NCBI GenBank assembly: GCA_963969595.1
Contig: OZ018408.1
Location: 29,450,108 to 29,514,107, forward strand
Direction of reading: 5' to 3'
Source of the DNA: Neckera pumila
Taxonomy: Eukaryota; Streptophyta; Bryopsida; Hypnales; Neckeraceae
DNA length: 64,000 bases
In this document: piece after piece, positions 1-13,269 of the stretch
How positions within the stretch are numbered: position 1 is the stretch's first letter
How the letters are laid out: each line of letters begins with the position of its first letter
Position numbers and translations under genes: made by a program
Notes under the pieces: generated by a model
Seen by the model: only the letters and a program-made list of their open reading frames with translations
Databases searched by the model: none
What the model was told of the DNA's origin: nothing

Positions 1-1555
1 CTAGCTTATGTTGTACCAAATAGAGTGTAAGAGCATCTTCTGTGCTACGTACAATGTTAACTAGGCACTACAACGATATATGTATGCCCCCTTTTTACAG
101 TTGTGTCTCTTCCCATTGCACACGCCTCCCCCCGACAAGGGTACTTGAATCCTAAATGACTCGTTAACAATGTGGGGGTTATGAAGGGGCCTCCCTTGTG
201 CTCTTTTGTTTAATTTTTTTTTGTCTTTTTTCTTTTGTTTTGGTTTTATGCTCGTTACATTATCTCTTCATTTGCCAACCTCATGGCTTGGTTGTTGTTA
301 TTTGTGTTTTTTTTTTAAAATGCAATGGTATTTTCCATTTGTTCAAAAGAAAATTAAAAAAAATAAAAATGTGGAAGTTGTTGACATGGTGGTGGGAGGT
401 GAAATGCAATGGAGTGGTGGCGGAATACATGAACTCTCAGTTTGTATCCTTTGAGGCTCCATTGTTGCCTGCGTAATGCCCGTTGACCAAGGAGACCAAG
501 GAGTGCCGAGATGTAATGGGATGTACAACAAAAGATCAATTCTCGTCGAGAAGTGCCGTGCTCCGAAAGGTAACATGAAAAGTGCTGTTAGCATTGGGAC
601 GAGTTTCCAATGATCTTTTGGTACCAACTCAAAAACTTACCATTGCTGCAACCTATTCCAAGCCAAATTGGAGATGCTCTAATCCTTCCATTGCTGCAAC
701 CCATTACAGGCCGGATTGGGGATGCTCTAATCCTTTCTTCGGCATAGCTGCAAGTCTGCAATCCATTCCTTCCGTAAACTTGAGAAAACTTGACAAGACT
801 GCTTCGTCATGAACTGCCATCGAGCACCAAACATGAATCCTTATTACATCCCTTACCCAGTTTTCTTGATGTAAGTCTTAGAGACTTGAGAGTACCTGTA
901 GCAACCTTCATTAGCTGCAGTAAGCTCAAACTTGAGTAATTTTGGGGGTAACCAAATGATTGAAAATTTGAGATGTGGCTGGCTGGGTTGCACATAAGTT
1001 AACTTCACCAAGTAAGGTAAGGTAGCATGGCATCATTCCCATTCACATCTCCCTAATAACTGCCTCCAGTTCTCGAGCTCTTTTCACAGACGGTGTTATT
1101 AGTACCTCTTGGTCCTTGCAAGCCCTCATTACCCGTACTCCACAGAATTGCAGAAAGTCGGGATTCTCGAAGACAGGAACCCTGCCTGCCATCAAGGGGA
1201 TCCCAGCAGCTATCCCAAAACTGGCTAAATTTTGCTCAGTTTCTACTTTTTTTTGCTCCCAGTGTAAATTTTAAAAAAATCTTCCAAAAATGAACATTTG
1301 GCTAAAACTCTGAACCTGTTTTGAGATCACTGGATCCCAGTATCCCACCTGGTTAATTATTTTATCGAATGTTTGTCATTCTGAACCTAAATTAAATAGT
1401 GATCACAACAAGTATAGGACTACAGGAACAGGAACTAAGCTTATCATGTCATTCAATATTTGAGCATCTGCTTCTCAACCCAATGGCAGAGGGTCTGCAA
1501 GGCTGCAACAGGGGCAGTGCAAAAGTTCATGGTTGGGTACTAAACTACTAATGTA
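1..1555. other. Gene-free left edge
   Basis: I find no convincing gene here. The open frames are short, low in complexity and lack recognisable domains. The stretch around 200-370 is T- and A-rich. The only structure I can point to is the 48-bp tandem duplication at about 640-735. The first copy of an AGGTA-ended element begins at 1556. Confidence 0.5.
640..735. repeat. 48-bp tandem duplication
   Basis: Two imperfect copies (about 640-687 and 688-735) both begin CCATTGCTGCAACC and end GATGCTCTAATCC. A degenerate third start (AGCTGCAAGTC) follows. No function is evident. Confidence 0.6.
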
Positions 1556-2430
1556 AGGTGGAACAGTCCATTTATGGACAAAAGACCCATTTCAGACACC
1601 TAGGGAATGACCAATTACAATCTTTTTTGAAGACATGAGGTTCAGGGAGTTCAGGCTACATTGGATTGAGTTTTAGTGACCACAATCAAATGAATGTCAC
1701 TTAAGGTGACGGTCATGGAGTGATTAGTCACTAATTAAGGGAGTATGCTCTTAAAGCGACTGTTTAAGAGCTGATTGCATTTGGGGGGAAGCTAAACTCT
1801 ATCTTTGAAACAATTTTCAATAAATTTAAAGAAAAAAAAAAAAAAAATTGGCATTTGATCCAAGTCGTTTCATATTTTTTGGACCTTTGTAGAAGTAGTT
1901 ATGAATTTTTGAAGTTGGAATATTGTGGTCACTGAAAGCAACCGCCTCTTGAAACGTATATTGTTGGTACATTGAAGAAAGAAAATTTTACCTTTGTGTT
2001 AGTAGTCGTTTTTATATTATGGTTGCTTTTAGAGCACCATACCTTACAATATGAACTTCTACCTATTTCTTTTCTTTTTTGAAACAAATGGAATGGAATT
2101 TCATTGCAAGCTGTAAACTACCTCCTTTTGAGTGTAAATTCATCATAGGAATTTTAGGCCTTCATGTTGTAGCCATGTTAAAAATTATTGTGAATGCTTC
2201 AAGTGAGTAAGAAGTGATCATTATGGATACACTTTTTGTTGAATTTGGGGTAGTCTAAAGACTGTTTTGAGCCAAAATGGACAACACAATTCAAAAAATT
2301 GTAACAAATTTATACTTAGTTTGTCTAAAATTTTAATTGCTCTTGCCGATTCTCATACTTGTCTTTATGTGGGAAAAAAATGGCATTAGGGCAACCTCTA
2401 ATTTTGCCCATAATGGATTGTTCTATCTTT
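1556..2430. mobile_element. TA-flanked AGGTA element, family A, third copy with a nested insertion
   Basis: The left end reads TA-AGGTGGAACAGTCCATT. The right end near 2410-2430 reads CCATAATGGATTGTTCTATC, an imperfect inverted match. Internal blocks resemble the 440-bp copies at 15358 and 48536: around 1670-1735 (a CACAATCAA...GGTCATGGAGTGATTAGTCA block) and around 2120-2330. The copy is about 435 bp longer than the others, mostly because a 307-bp element of family G lies inside at 1738-2044. No coding capacity is seen. The right end is degenerate, so its exact position is uncertain. Confidence 0.55.
1738..2044. mobile_element. Family G related element nested in the 1556-2430 element
   Basis: It is flanked by TA on both sides. 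The left end reads AGGGAGTATGCTCTTAAAGC, and the right end, on the complementary strand, reads AGGTATGGTGCTCTAAAAGC. Both resemble the termini of the 120-136-bp elements at 30302 and 46247. The interior holds a poly-A tract near 1830 and no gene. Confidence 0.5.
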
Positions 2431-2818
2431 TACTACAGATTTATTTCTACAAAATTTAAAATAGTGCTAAAGAAGTTATCAATGATATAGTGTTTCAGTT
2501 GAAACTAGATCAAAGGTGGTGAATGGATGAAAACCTTGGCAATATTACACCAAAATTTTAGTCAAAATTTAGCAATTTGAGATATAGGTTTTTTGCTAAC
2601 TACAAAAAGACTAGAAGGATTTCTTACTATAAAACAAACAAACCATGTATCGTTGCTAAGAAGAAAGCTAGCATCTAAGATCAATAGCATTTATAAATCA
2701 TATAAGATGGTTGAGTGACAATTACGATGCCTTAACTTAAAATCTTGACCCTAAAGATTGTCTAGTATTTGAGATGCTATATTTTATTACATTGTTGATG
2801 GTAATCAACACTCACAAT
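2430..2818. other. Non-coding spacer
   Basis: AT-rich sequence between two mobile elements. I see no gene, domain or repeat boundary in it. Confidence 0.4.
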
Positions 2819-5515
2819 TAATCCCTAAAGAACAATTGTCTCTTTTGAGAATAAATGGGATTTTGGGCAAGTATCTACAGGCTGAATTTTGTCCTAATTT
2901 TTGAAACTTTTTTGACAAATGGAAAATTGATTAGCTTCCTAAGAAAATATATTTTTTTCAATTAGTGCCTAAGAACAAAAGGAATGATCAAATAAGTCCA
3001 AAACAAGGGAGAGAGGGCAGCAAAAAAAAAAAATTCTTTTTTCTTTCTCAAAGCTTTGATTCATTCCATTTGGATTTGTTATGAGAAAGTTATGGACAAT
3101 CTTGTTTTTCGGGCAATTAGAGCATCTTCTTGAAAAATGAACTTATAGGATTAATTTCTAAATGCAATTTTCACAATTTTTCAAAAAAAAAAGTTCCAAA
3201 TGGTTTAATAGTTGCTCTCTAAAACAGTTTCACCATTGGGATTAGTGCATTTTAATTCCATATTAGAGATATTAATAATTTAGATTTTCCTTCTATCTTG
3301 TACTTATTTCTACTTAACAATTTTTTAAATAGTAATTTTTTTTTTTTAATTTTTTTTTTCCCTAGACTCTCGACTAAATTCTCCACCATAAAGATTTAAC
3401 CCCTAAAGGTTTTTGACTATGTTTTCACCAAAATTGCTCCAAAACTACCATTTTTAACACAAGTACCAAATATTAGAAAAAAAAACATTCTTAGACACAT
3501 AACCATAGGATTTTGTAGTAAGCTAGTTTGAAAAGAAGTGAAAAAAATTTCAGAATTTTCCACCATATAGATTGCAAGATATTAGTGTTTGAATTGAGAA
3601 AAATCCTTTTGGGGGCCCAACAAAAAAATGAGCAGCTGCACTTCACAAGATTACATTTGTATGAAAAAATGTCCAAAGTGGTGGTTACTCTTTGGAATCA
3701 TTCTTCAAAGCAAGTTGTCTATACGCTTGAAAATATTCAGATCATTAAGAATTGTACAACACATAGGAAAAAATAGTAGATAGAAAGAAATAGAGAATGA
3801 TTCAAAATTCAAAATTGTTAAGAATTTAATGATGCAATTGAAAATGCCAATTCTAGTGGTTGTAATGTTATAATAAACAATCTACACCCAATGCTTTTAT
3901 TTTTTTCAAAAATATTGAAAATTGAGTTAAATAAAGGACTTCAAAGTTTATTTTAGAGTAGAGATTCCATAACTATCCGCAAACTAAAATTCTTCATGAT
4001 TTTCATGTCATTAATCAAAATGGAAAGATTCAAAGCTTTCCATGTATATATAAATCTAGAAAATCAATTTCAATTTTTTTTAATTTTTGAAGTGTTCTTT
4101 AAGAAATTTTTGAGCTGGCCTCCGAGCACTAAAAATCACATATTACACAATAATGTTTTAACCATGTAGTCAAAAGTTATGAAAATTATTGGGCCATAAC
4201 TCCTTAAAGCCCATTGTCCCTTTGAGGGACAAATGCATTTTCGGACAGGTACCTACGGGTTGAAATTTTCTCTTGATTTTTTGAACTTCTTTGGAGGTAG
4301 AAAAGCTGATTAGCTTCATGGAAATGTAATTTTTTTCACAATCGGTGCCCCAGAACAAAAATTGTGACCAATTAAACTCAAAACAGGGGACGAGGGGCAA
4401 CGTGGGCAGCATAAAAAATCTTCACTTATTTATTTATTTATTTATTTCTTAGTATTTTTTTTCTCATAGATTATATTTTTGTCTATCTTAAATGCTTTGA
4501 TTCATTTCATTTGGATTTGTTATGAGAAAGTTATGGACATTTTTGTTTTTAAGGCAGTTAGAGCATCTTTTTGAAAACAACAACTTGTAGGATTCAATTC
4601 TGAATGCAATTCTTCAAATTTTTCAATTTTCTTTTTGTATACTTTAGCTTACTTGCTAGAACAATCTCACCATTGGAATTAGTGCATTTTAATTCCAACT
4701 AAAATATTTGGATAGTTTGGACATTCCTTCTATCTCATACCTACTTCTACTTAACAATTTTTTTAATAATGAAAATTAAGTTTTTTTGAATTTTTGTTTT
4801 TGGGAGATTGTCAATTCAATTCTCCACTATAAACATTTAAATCTCAAAACTCTATAGTGCAAAAATTTTAAGTTAAAAATGTTCAAAGTCAAAAAATGGC
4901 CAGTCCCACAATGTGCTGAAATTTTTTTCACTTTAAACATAGATATCTTGCAATCTGTGCCGTCAAAAATTCTGAAATTTTTTCCATACATTCTAATACT
5001 AGATAGGTATAAGATCCTATAGTAAAGTGTGCAAGAAAAATATTTTTAATTTTTTTTCACTCTTTGCTAAAAAATGGTAGTTTTGGGTGTTTTTCGGCAG
5101 AAAAAAGACCTTAGGCCTTTAGGGGTTAAAGCTACTCCTTGGGCAAATGTTGTATGAAAGTTTCAAAGAAAAAAATAAAATCTTTGCTTATAGTGAGCTG
5201 CCCCAAAACACTATGTTCTCAAAAAAGCATATTCAACTCAAAACCTTGTAATGCAAAAAAATGAAGTTAAGAAGGTTCAAAGTCAAATAATCTAGTCCCG
5301 CAATGTGTTGAAAAATTTGTTTTTTTCACTATGAACGCAGATATTTTGCAATATATGCGATCAAAATTTTTCAAATTTTTTCCACAGATTTTCATACTAG
5401 TTAGATGTAAGATCCTTTGGTTAGATGTGATTAGAAAACAATTTTCAAATTCCTTTATTCTTTGCTATAGAAGTTTTGAGTGTTTTTTGGCAAAAAAGGC
5501 CTCTGTCCTTTATGG
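2819..5515. mobile_element. Family E element split by a composite of two more family E copies
   Basis: Family E elements are about 930 bp, non-coding and end in TTAACCCCTAAAG-like inverted repeats. One copy starts at about 2819 (TTAATCCCTAAAGAAC), runs to about 3396 and resumes at 5129-5515, where it ends in CCTTTATGGCTTAAAAG. The two halves align respectively with about 4197-4835 and 4850-5128 of a neighbouring full copy. The interruption, 3397-5128, is itself made of family E sequence. An outer and an inner insertion are therefore visible. Confidence 0.5.
3397..5128. mobile_element. Head-to-head pair of family E elements
   Basis: The unit starts TTTAACCCCTAAAGG and ends CCTTTAGGGGTTAAA, a perfect 15-bp terminal inverted repeat. 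The left part (3397-about 4190) matches the left end and interior of the family E copy at 47353. The right part (about 4197-5128, 930 bp) is a full copy in the opposite orientation, starting with TTAAAGCCCATTGTCC and a GTACCTACGGG block shared with the 48-kb copy. The short open frames inside (3491-3776, 4170-4412) look like chance ORFs. Confidence 0.5.
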
Positions 5516-7068
5516 CTTAAAAGTTGTAAGAAAAAAATAACACTCTTTGGTCATTCTTTCTACATTTTCTTGTTGGATCCTACATTAGATTTATTGTAGT
5601 AATAATAACATCAAGAAAATATGAATAAATTCCTATATTGAAAGGAATTTAATATCAATCCATCAAGGGAATATAGGTTGGAATTTGATCACAATGCTTG
5701 AAGGATATCTTTCAAATTACTTTCTTCTACCACTTAGTGAGAGTTGCCTTCCTTAAATAAATTGAAAAATAAATGTTTGACTTAAGTGGTACCAACAACT
5801 AGGGCACTGGACAATTTTTGGTCATAGTTTTTGCAAGTGACTAGGACTATTAGTATGTATAGACTCCAATGCCAAATTCAATTAGATATGTTGGCAATAC
5901 ATGCACTCACACTAAATGTGAACCATTCTACTAATGTTGCCTATATTATATGTCTACCAGGCACTTGATTGAAATCTGGACACACATGAGTATTTTGATG
6001 GCAGTTTTGTAGGACATATAGTACAATCACCTAGGGGGACAAGAACCCACTTAAAGATATAGTTTAGTCTTGTCTGTCCCTCATTGTATTTTTGCTTGAC
6101 ATCTTGGGTGTGGTGTATTTGTATATTCTTTGTTCATTTTAATGCAATGGAGATCCCCTATTTGTTCCAACGTTGAAGAAGAAGAAGAAGAGTCAACATA
6201 AAATGTAATTGCAACAATTATTGTAGGTTTAGAAATACTATAGACACAAAAATGTAGTGTGTGGTACAATATTTGTTGATGCCAATTTTCATGTTGTTAA
6301 GTAATTTCCCTCATTAATGTTACCTACAACAATTACATTAATTTTTTGTTGAATACTAAATGTCAAATTTTAGTTAGTATATTCTAAGTAATTTTTTTAA
6401 CTACTAGAGATCAAGTTTTCATTTTCCTAATAATCTTATATAATAACGATACAATTTGATGATATAATTTATAAACTAATATTTAGATAATGTTTTTGTA
6501 AACAATTGAGTTTTGTTAATGATTCGCGTTTGATAGATTTGGCTTCAAATACCATGAAAGAAGATTTATTTTGGGACTATTTACTTGTTATTATGTAAAC
6601 AACATTTTTTTGTGTATAAAGAAAAACAATTGAATAACAATTTCAAGTGCTTTGGCAAATCAAGTACATTGAATATAATATTATTAACAAATGGAAGTGG
6701 AATCTAAATTTTTCAATAAAGTGTGAAGCAAATTTGATTTATTTAATATGAATTTTTGAGCCAAATAATTGTATTATTACATTGTAAGTCAACATAGTAT
6801 AACATTGCATAACATTAAAACAAAGAAAGTCTCTACTCCCCTTCAAATGATATTTTTGGGTTTTTGAATTATGTCTATACTCTTAGAGATTTCCTATCAA
6901 AAACATTACCTTTTCCAAACTAGGTAGGGTGCCTATCACAAAAATTCACTATATAGCTCACACCATATGAAATCAACTTATTGTCATTGTCTTTGAAACA
7001 AAACATTCAATGCATATACTATACAAAAGTAATGAAAAGGTCAAGTATAAATTTATACTTCCTAGGAT
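5516..7068. other. Non-coding spacer
   Basis: AT-rich DNA without a recognisable gene. A short GAA run is near 6174-6190. No inverted-repeat termini of the families described here were found. Confidence 0.4.
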
Positions 7069-8025
7069 TTAACCCCTGAAGTTCCATGATTATGTTTTTA
7101 TCAAAAATATTCAACAATTGCCATTTTTAATACAAGTACCCAATTCTTGAAAAAAAAACTTTCCCGACATACGTAACCATAGAATCTTGTAGTATGCTCA
7201 CTTGAAAACATGTGGTAAAAATTTCAAAAAATTCCACCATGTGAATTGCAAGATATAAGCAATTCAAATTCCTTGAATTTTTTTTTGGGCCTTGCAAAAA
7301 ATAGGGCAGCTGCACTTCACAAGCTCACATTTTGATGAAAAAATGTCCAAAATGATGGTGCTTCTTTGGAATCTTTACCTAAACAAGTTGGCTACATGCT
7401 TGAAAATTTTCACTTCATTTTGGAATTGTCCAATATATATGAAAAAAATAGTAAGTAGATAGTAGTAGAGAATGATTCAAAATACGAAATTGTCAAGAAT
7501 TCAATTAGAGAATTGAAAAATGCCAATCCCAATGGTGGCAATGTTGTTATAAACAATCTTTATCCTTGGATTTTATTTTTTCAAAATATATTGAAAGTTG
7601 AGTAAGATAAAGGACTTTAAAGTTTATTTTAGAGTAGGAAATCCATAACTACCCGCAAACTATAAATCTTCATAACTTTTGACTCATTGATCAAAATGGA
7701 ATAATTCAAAGCTTTCCATGTATACATAAATCTACAAAACCAATTTCAAAAAAGTGGTGAAAAAAGTGGTGAAAAATTTTTGTTTTTGAAAAAAGTGGTT
7801 TTTTCTGATCTGCCCGAATTGCCTAGTTACAAAAAAAAGTAACATATTAAGCTATAACTTTTTACTCACATTTCCAAATGTCATAAGATTTAGAGCATAT
7901 GAAAGATATTCCTTGCGCCCACCTTCTATTAAAATTTCAGCCTAAAATATGGAAATCTCTAGTTACATATATCTGATCAAAATTTATACAGCCAAAAAAT
8001 GCAAGTTGGTCCTTTAGGGATTAAA
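7069..8025. mobile_element. Family E element, full-length copy
   Basis: The left end is TTTAACCCCTGAAGTTCC and the right end CCTTTAGGGATTAAAA. The interior shares blocks with the copies at 3397 and 47353, such as the CCATAGAATCTTGTAGTATG segment near 7175 and the AAATTGCAAGATAT-like segment near 7250. Length is about 957 bp. No open frame longer than about 60 codons has any recognisable content, so it is non-autonomous. Confidence 0.5.
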
Positions 8026-9948
8026 AGAACTTTTAAAATATAAAAGATTCTATACAAAAGACAAGTGTTCTCCCTAAATCAGTTAAGAGATAATATGCTC
8101 TTCGAAGCATGAACAAGAAATACAAAAGACTCCATCATTCTTCATGAAATTTAAATACCTCACAATCCCCTCCCATTTGACAAAATACAATCCTAAATGT
8201 AGACCCATACTTTGAGGAATCTTCCCCATTTGGTCACAAAAATATTAGGAAAGAATCCGTTATTTTAGGAAGGCTCTGAAAATGAAAATTCATTTGCTAT
8301 TGAAAGTTTGCAACTAATCTAATGGAGTATATTTCATTTTGCTTATCACGTAACTATTAAAATTGAATGAAATCAGTGATAAACTTTAATTTTCTAAATT
8401 TCTTATTTATATCTCTAGTTGCTGAATCAATTAAAAAATTGAGTCCAAAGAAGTGCAATTAGTTTAGAGAGGTAGGATGTACTCCATTGATTTATAAATT
8501 ACACTTATTTATTGGAAATTGAAGTGAAAATACAACCTGAACCTTTGAGTTGGAATTAAACCTTAAACACTAGATTGGTCACTCTAAAAACTATCCTTTT
8601 GGATACTATGTGAATCATTAGAGGTCAAATTACTATACAAGACATGCCCTTTATACAAAATTTCAAAGATGAATATATGCACTTATATTTATATCGAAAG
8701 ATTGTTTGGCATCCATTAGATACTTTTAGGCCATTAGGTTGTTGTAAGGCTTAAAGATACTATATTTCTATTAGAGTTTAATTGTAAAGTAGTCTGGACT
8801 TAGTCTGCAATTCCAAGCTAAGTTTAAGTTATGGCCTCCAACAATAAATGCATTGTGGTCCACCGCTTCATCTTGAGTTAATTTCTAAACTCATGGTTCT
8901 TGTCCTAAATAAAGTTACAATCCCACATCCCACATGCTATACATTCTTGAGTTTTTATTGATAAAAGCAAAACTAGGGACAAAATTCAAAAAGAGCTCCA
9001 TTTTGGATCCTGAAGGAATTTGGTTCCAAGTCCTCCATTACAAGAAATCTAAACCTTGCAGAAGGCCACAAGAGTGCAGAGACTTTCATTTTCAACACCC
9101 CACGGTGCAAATATAGAAAAAATAAAAAAATATTTAAACAAAAATTTCTTTTAAACAAAAATTAATAAAAAAACAGCCAATCTGATGTAACGCTAACATG
9201 GCATTTACAGTGCCATGTTAGATTTCAAAAAAAAATAATAATGATTTTTTTCCATCATTTTTTTTATAATTGCATTGCTGCCATCTGAAAATCATGGCCT
9301 CTTTGAGGCCCGAAATTTCTTCTAATGTTTTTTTTTACTATTCCAAAGAGAAGAACTCCATTTCCTCACTTTCCGATTAACTCTATCATATCTTATTTTA
9401 CTCCATTTCCCCATTTGAAGTGAATGAAACCCAATGTTGCCATCACCCAAGGTAGTTGGACATTTAGGTTCTAATAGATGTTTTAACGTGCTGCCACTAG
9501 ACTATTATTCCCACCACCTAGACTATGGCCCAATCTCGACTATTGTAAAGATGAACCACCAATACCAAAGCAAGTAGAAATTAAATGCATCATTGGAGAT
9601 ACAAGAGAGGTGAATAAAACCTCCACCAAGTGGAACAATAGTTTCTAATGAGTCCATGAGATTTTAGACCAATCAGCTATAAATATCACAAATAGCCTCT
9701 GGATTCCCCCATTTCAGTATTACAACAGGTAAATTGTTGCAGAAGACGTAAGGATTGATGAACTGCTGGTGGTAACACTGCAAAAACTTTTGGTACCCTA
9801 TCGATATTCAACATATAGACAAGGCAGGATGTGACCGATTTAAATAGCCGGTATAGATCATAGATCTGCTGCCTTGTGTCCGCCTGGTAAATAAAAACGT
9901 TTAAAACATGAGCTACGAACATTCCAAACCAGCTGCAATTCAGATTCA
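8026..9948. other. Gene-free region downstream of GPN3, with a family F terminus
   Basis: No gene recognised. At 9190-9225 a short hairpin (TAACATGGCA ... TGCCATGTTA) lies in A/T tracts. At 9290-9328 the sequence GGCCTCTTTGAGGCCCGAAA followed by TTTCTTCTAATG matches, in reverse, the terminus of the elements at 36677 and 47060. I could not locate the left end of this copy. The part from about 9690 to 9948 probably includes the 3' untranslated region of GPN3. Confidence 0.4.
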
Positions 9949-12900
9949 TCAGTCATCAACATCCTCTGGTTCGCGATCTTTCAACTTCGGTTCCAAATCT
10001 TCTCCATACTGGATGCAGTTGTCAATGCAGGACAAGAGGTACTGGATGCTGCAAAATTGTAAATGACAAGTTTCGAAATCAGTAACTTCGCCACAAAAAC
10101 TTAGATCAACTAGATCTATGACTTGTTTCACATACTCTACGTGAGCATTTGTACCCGAGGTCGTGTGCCTGAAGCTCACAAAAGACTCGGGATCACTTTC
10201 GTGTTAACAAGTAACTATCCTGCATGCATAAAACCGAAACAAAATGATAAATATTTCAGTCTGCCAGTCTGACTAAATCCATTGTAAAGAAAAAAGGGGA
10301 AAAGTCGACCTGTCTTCCTTCCGTACGTCAAGGGGCACAAAGTTGACCATGCTATAATCATCCACCTGCAAAAACCACAAGACACTTATTAGTTGCAGCC
10401 CAAGTGCTGATCACCAACACCTTCGCCATTGACGAACATTAGAGGATTAAAAAAGTTAAAGGAAACCCGCAAAGATACAGATTCACCCATCGAAAACTTC
10501 AAAACATTCAGATTCGAAGATGAAAAGCATTGATGAAAAGCATCTGATGAGACATCAGTGAACGATTTAGAGCCTCAAAGATGAAATATCCTCTGAAAAT
10601 ACCCCCAGGAACACTCACAAGCCATGAACCAAGACTCTGGAACAGTTGTTCACTTTCATCAATGAAAAACTAAAACAAAGGACCATAACATTCCCTGGGT
10701 AGGGATGTAGAAAAAAATATTGAACGCTTAAAACTTAAAAGCAGACATTCAGCTTACAGCCTACCATGAAGGGAAAAAATAAACAAGAAATATATGAAAA
10801 TACCAGTTCAGCAAGTGCATGGTTCAATTTCCGGAAGCGTGGCGCCATATGGGCATTTAAATCGTCAAAAAGGAGTCGAACATCAGGATCCAAGAACCTG
10901 CCCATCCACATTGTGGTCAGTCCAAAGAACTAAAACGTGATTAGGACAAAAAGAGCACACTGACATGTTTTTGCAACACGACAGGACTGGGACCCATTCC
11001 TGATATAACTCCAAAACTTACTATTCTATTGCTGAAGATCGGCATAAACACATAAAATAATCCAGCAACAGAACCCGTTTGGCTGTGCACCAAATGCAAT
11101 AGAAATGAAGCTACAAGTCAAATTAAAGAAGAGACCACGTTCTCACCTATCGATGTCACGCTTGTTGGGTAAAAGATCGACCTTTGTCAAGACATTGATA
11201 TGCGGAAGTTCTAGTTGAATCATAGCTGAAAGTGAAGCCATACAGCCACTAATATACTTTGTGACATCTGACACAAACTGTGACAATAACAAAATACAGC
11301 ATATTAGGAAACGAGCAGACATAATAGCTGAGTGCAGTCCAAATGAGGGACGAAAAGAAACCTTACAAAATGAAAGCTCATGAGACAAATACTGATATGC
11401 ACTGTCTGCTGACCTGCGAGTCAGTCATGTAAACAGCGCAAACATTAAAGTCCCATCTCTTCAGCTGATCCACAAACGTACGAAGCACAGGTATATGAGA
11501 ATAAAGCTCGATCTGACCTGCGCACACAAAGATAGAATGAGGTCATCACAAGCGATGTCCTTTCTTTCTCAATTATCCATCGTAGAGTTGACATTCAACA
11601 TGATAATCACTAGCTATGTTTCAAGAATGACAGTAGACAATTCATGATATCCGTATGCCCACCCTCTTTGCTTCTGTCAGTTCCAAAGAAGTGATTACAT
11701 TGTAATCAGCGACACGTAAACAAAGGAATGAGTATGTCCTTGGGTGATAGAGTTGAACTCTCAGCTGTTCAAATTATATGTAACATAAATGCCTGCAACT
11801 GTATCAGCTCTTTGTTCGTAATAATCAAATCAGATAAAATTGCTGCCGGGACTCGACGAACAGTGTGGCTCTATCCACCTTGAGATATCTCCAAAACGCC
11901 ACTATGAGGTGCGTTTGAAATATCCAAAATGGCATTCCAAAGATTGTTCCACTTCATTAATTCCCATTTACGTACAAAAAGGCCAAGAGGATAAGGCCAC
12001 TGCAATTCAAGCATGGTCCGATTCCTATTGGAACAAGCAAATTCTTAGATTTTCTATTAGTAATGCTCATAAGACTCAATGATTCCAAAAGAAACGGTAA
12101 AAAAAATTCGATGGATTGTTGCCGCACTTTATTTGTCATGGGCTAAACTGAAATAGCTCGACAACTCAACAAACTCGCATCGATTGACTTGTCCCACATT
12201 ATTGACACACATAAGGAGCACCAAGCAGGACCACCACGGAACATTTTAATGACTTACAAAGAAGTTTGGTCTTCTGACCCCATCAGAAAATCAGAAAGCC
12301 CTAAACTTTAGTTTTTCATTATAGGCTATTAAAAATCATAAGACTGACTAGCAAGGAAGAAGACCGAAGGAGTGCAACTAAAATCATATTGCGATATCAT
12401 TAGTGCTCTTCCGGTCCAAAAACGACACCAGTAACGGTTTCTCAAACAAGAGCATGTCTATACTTCGGTGACAAAATAGGAAAGGAACAAACCAGGACAA
12501 TCGAAGATCAGATAGTCATCTTCAATGTAGTCTTCCAACTGCTCTGACAGCCAGTCATCAAGATTATCCTCCAGATATCTACCACTTGGTCAAAGTGCAA
12601 CCCATTGATAACTTCACAAAGATTGTTAAAAATGTAGTAATATGGAATGTATGTATAAGAAAAAAAATGCAGCAAAATCTTATATACAAGGAAAAGGATA
12701 CTCCATGCAGTACACAAGGCCACCATTCGGCCCAAGTTTTAAATCCTCCATTACATCTTCTAAAGATATCAGCTCCCGGATGTCTGTATGCAGCAAGTGA
12801 CCACACTCAGGCCGTGTTAGTAAGTGCTTTGGCGGAAGCTTGATTCCTGAATTTCCATATCTGATTGAAAGGACCTGTGGAAAATTGTAATTTGACTACA

Positions 12901-13269
12901 TCTGCATACATCCTCTAAAAGCAGCGCTAAAATCTCAGGGCTAACAAAAGTACTCACCAATAGAGACGGGGTACTCAAAATGGTCGGCGGCAGGATCCAA
13001 GTTCACGACATGAACAGTTCTACCGATACTCTGGCAGTGCTCGAAAACATTCTTACAGTAGGTCGACTGCAGCAAGCAATCACATCAGTTTTTTCAGAAA
13101 TCGACAAACTCAAAAACAAAAACATCACGCTTCAACAGAAAACAAAATCTCTCATATGGTGCCCTTCGAATAGGTCTTGCTAATAATAATGATAAATCAC
13201 GCCAACTCACGCTGAGAAGCATACCTTGCCGCTGCCGGCGGGCCCGATGACGAGCTGAGCGTAACGCAT
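9949..13269 (-). CDS. GPN3: GPN-loop GTPase 3 (GPN3), nine exons
   Basis: Small GTPase of the GPN family, which acts with GPN1 in the assembly and nuclear import of RNA polymerase II. Exons on the minus strand, first to last: 13225-13269, 12958-13066, 12702-12783, 12493-12578, 11414-11517, 11147-11277, 10804-10897, 10310-10365, 9949-10048. All introns are GT-AG. The total is 807 bp, giving 268 residues, close to the 270-285 usual for GPN3. The protein begins [15 protein letters not shown]. Visible motifs are the P-loop GPAGSGKST (residues 9-17), the family-defining GPN tripeptide (69-71), the G3 motif DCPGQ (105-109) and the TKVD specificity motif (173-176). The acidic C-terminus ends EPEDVDD. 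The N-terminal MRYAQLV and the absence of the long C-terminal tail of GPN1 favour GPN3 over GPN1 or GPN2. All motifs are intact, so the gene should be functional. Confidence 0.93.
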
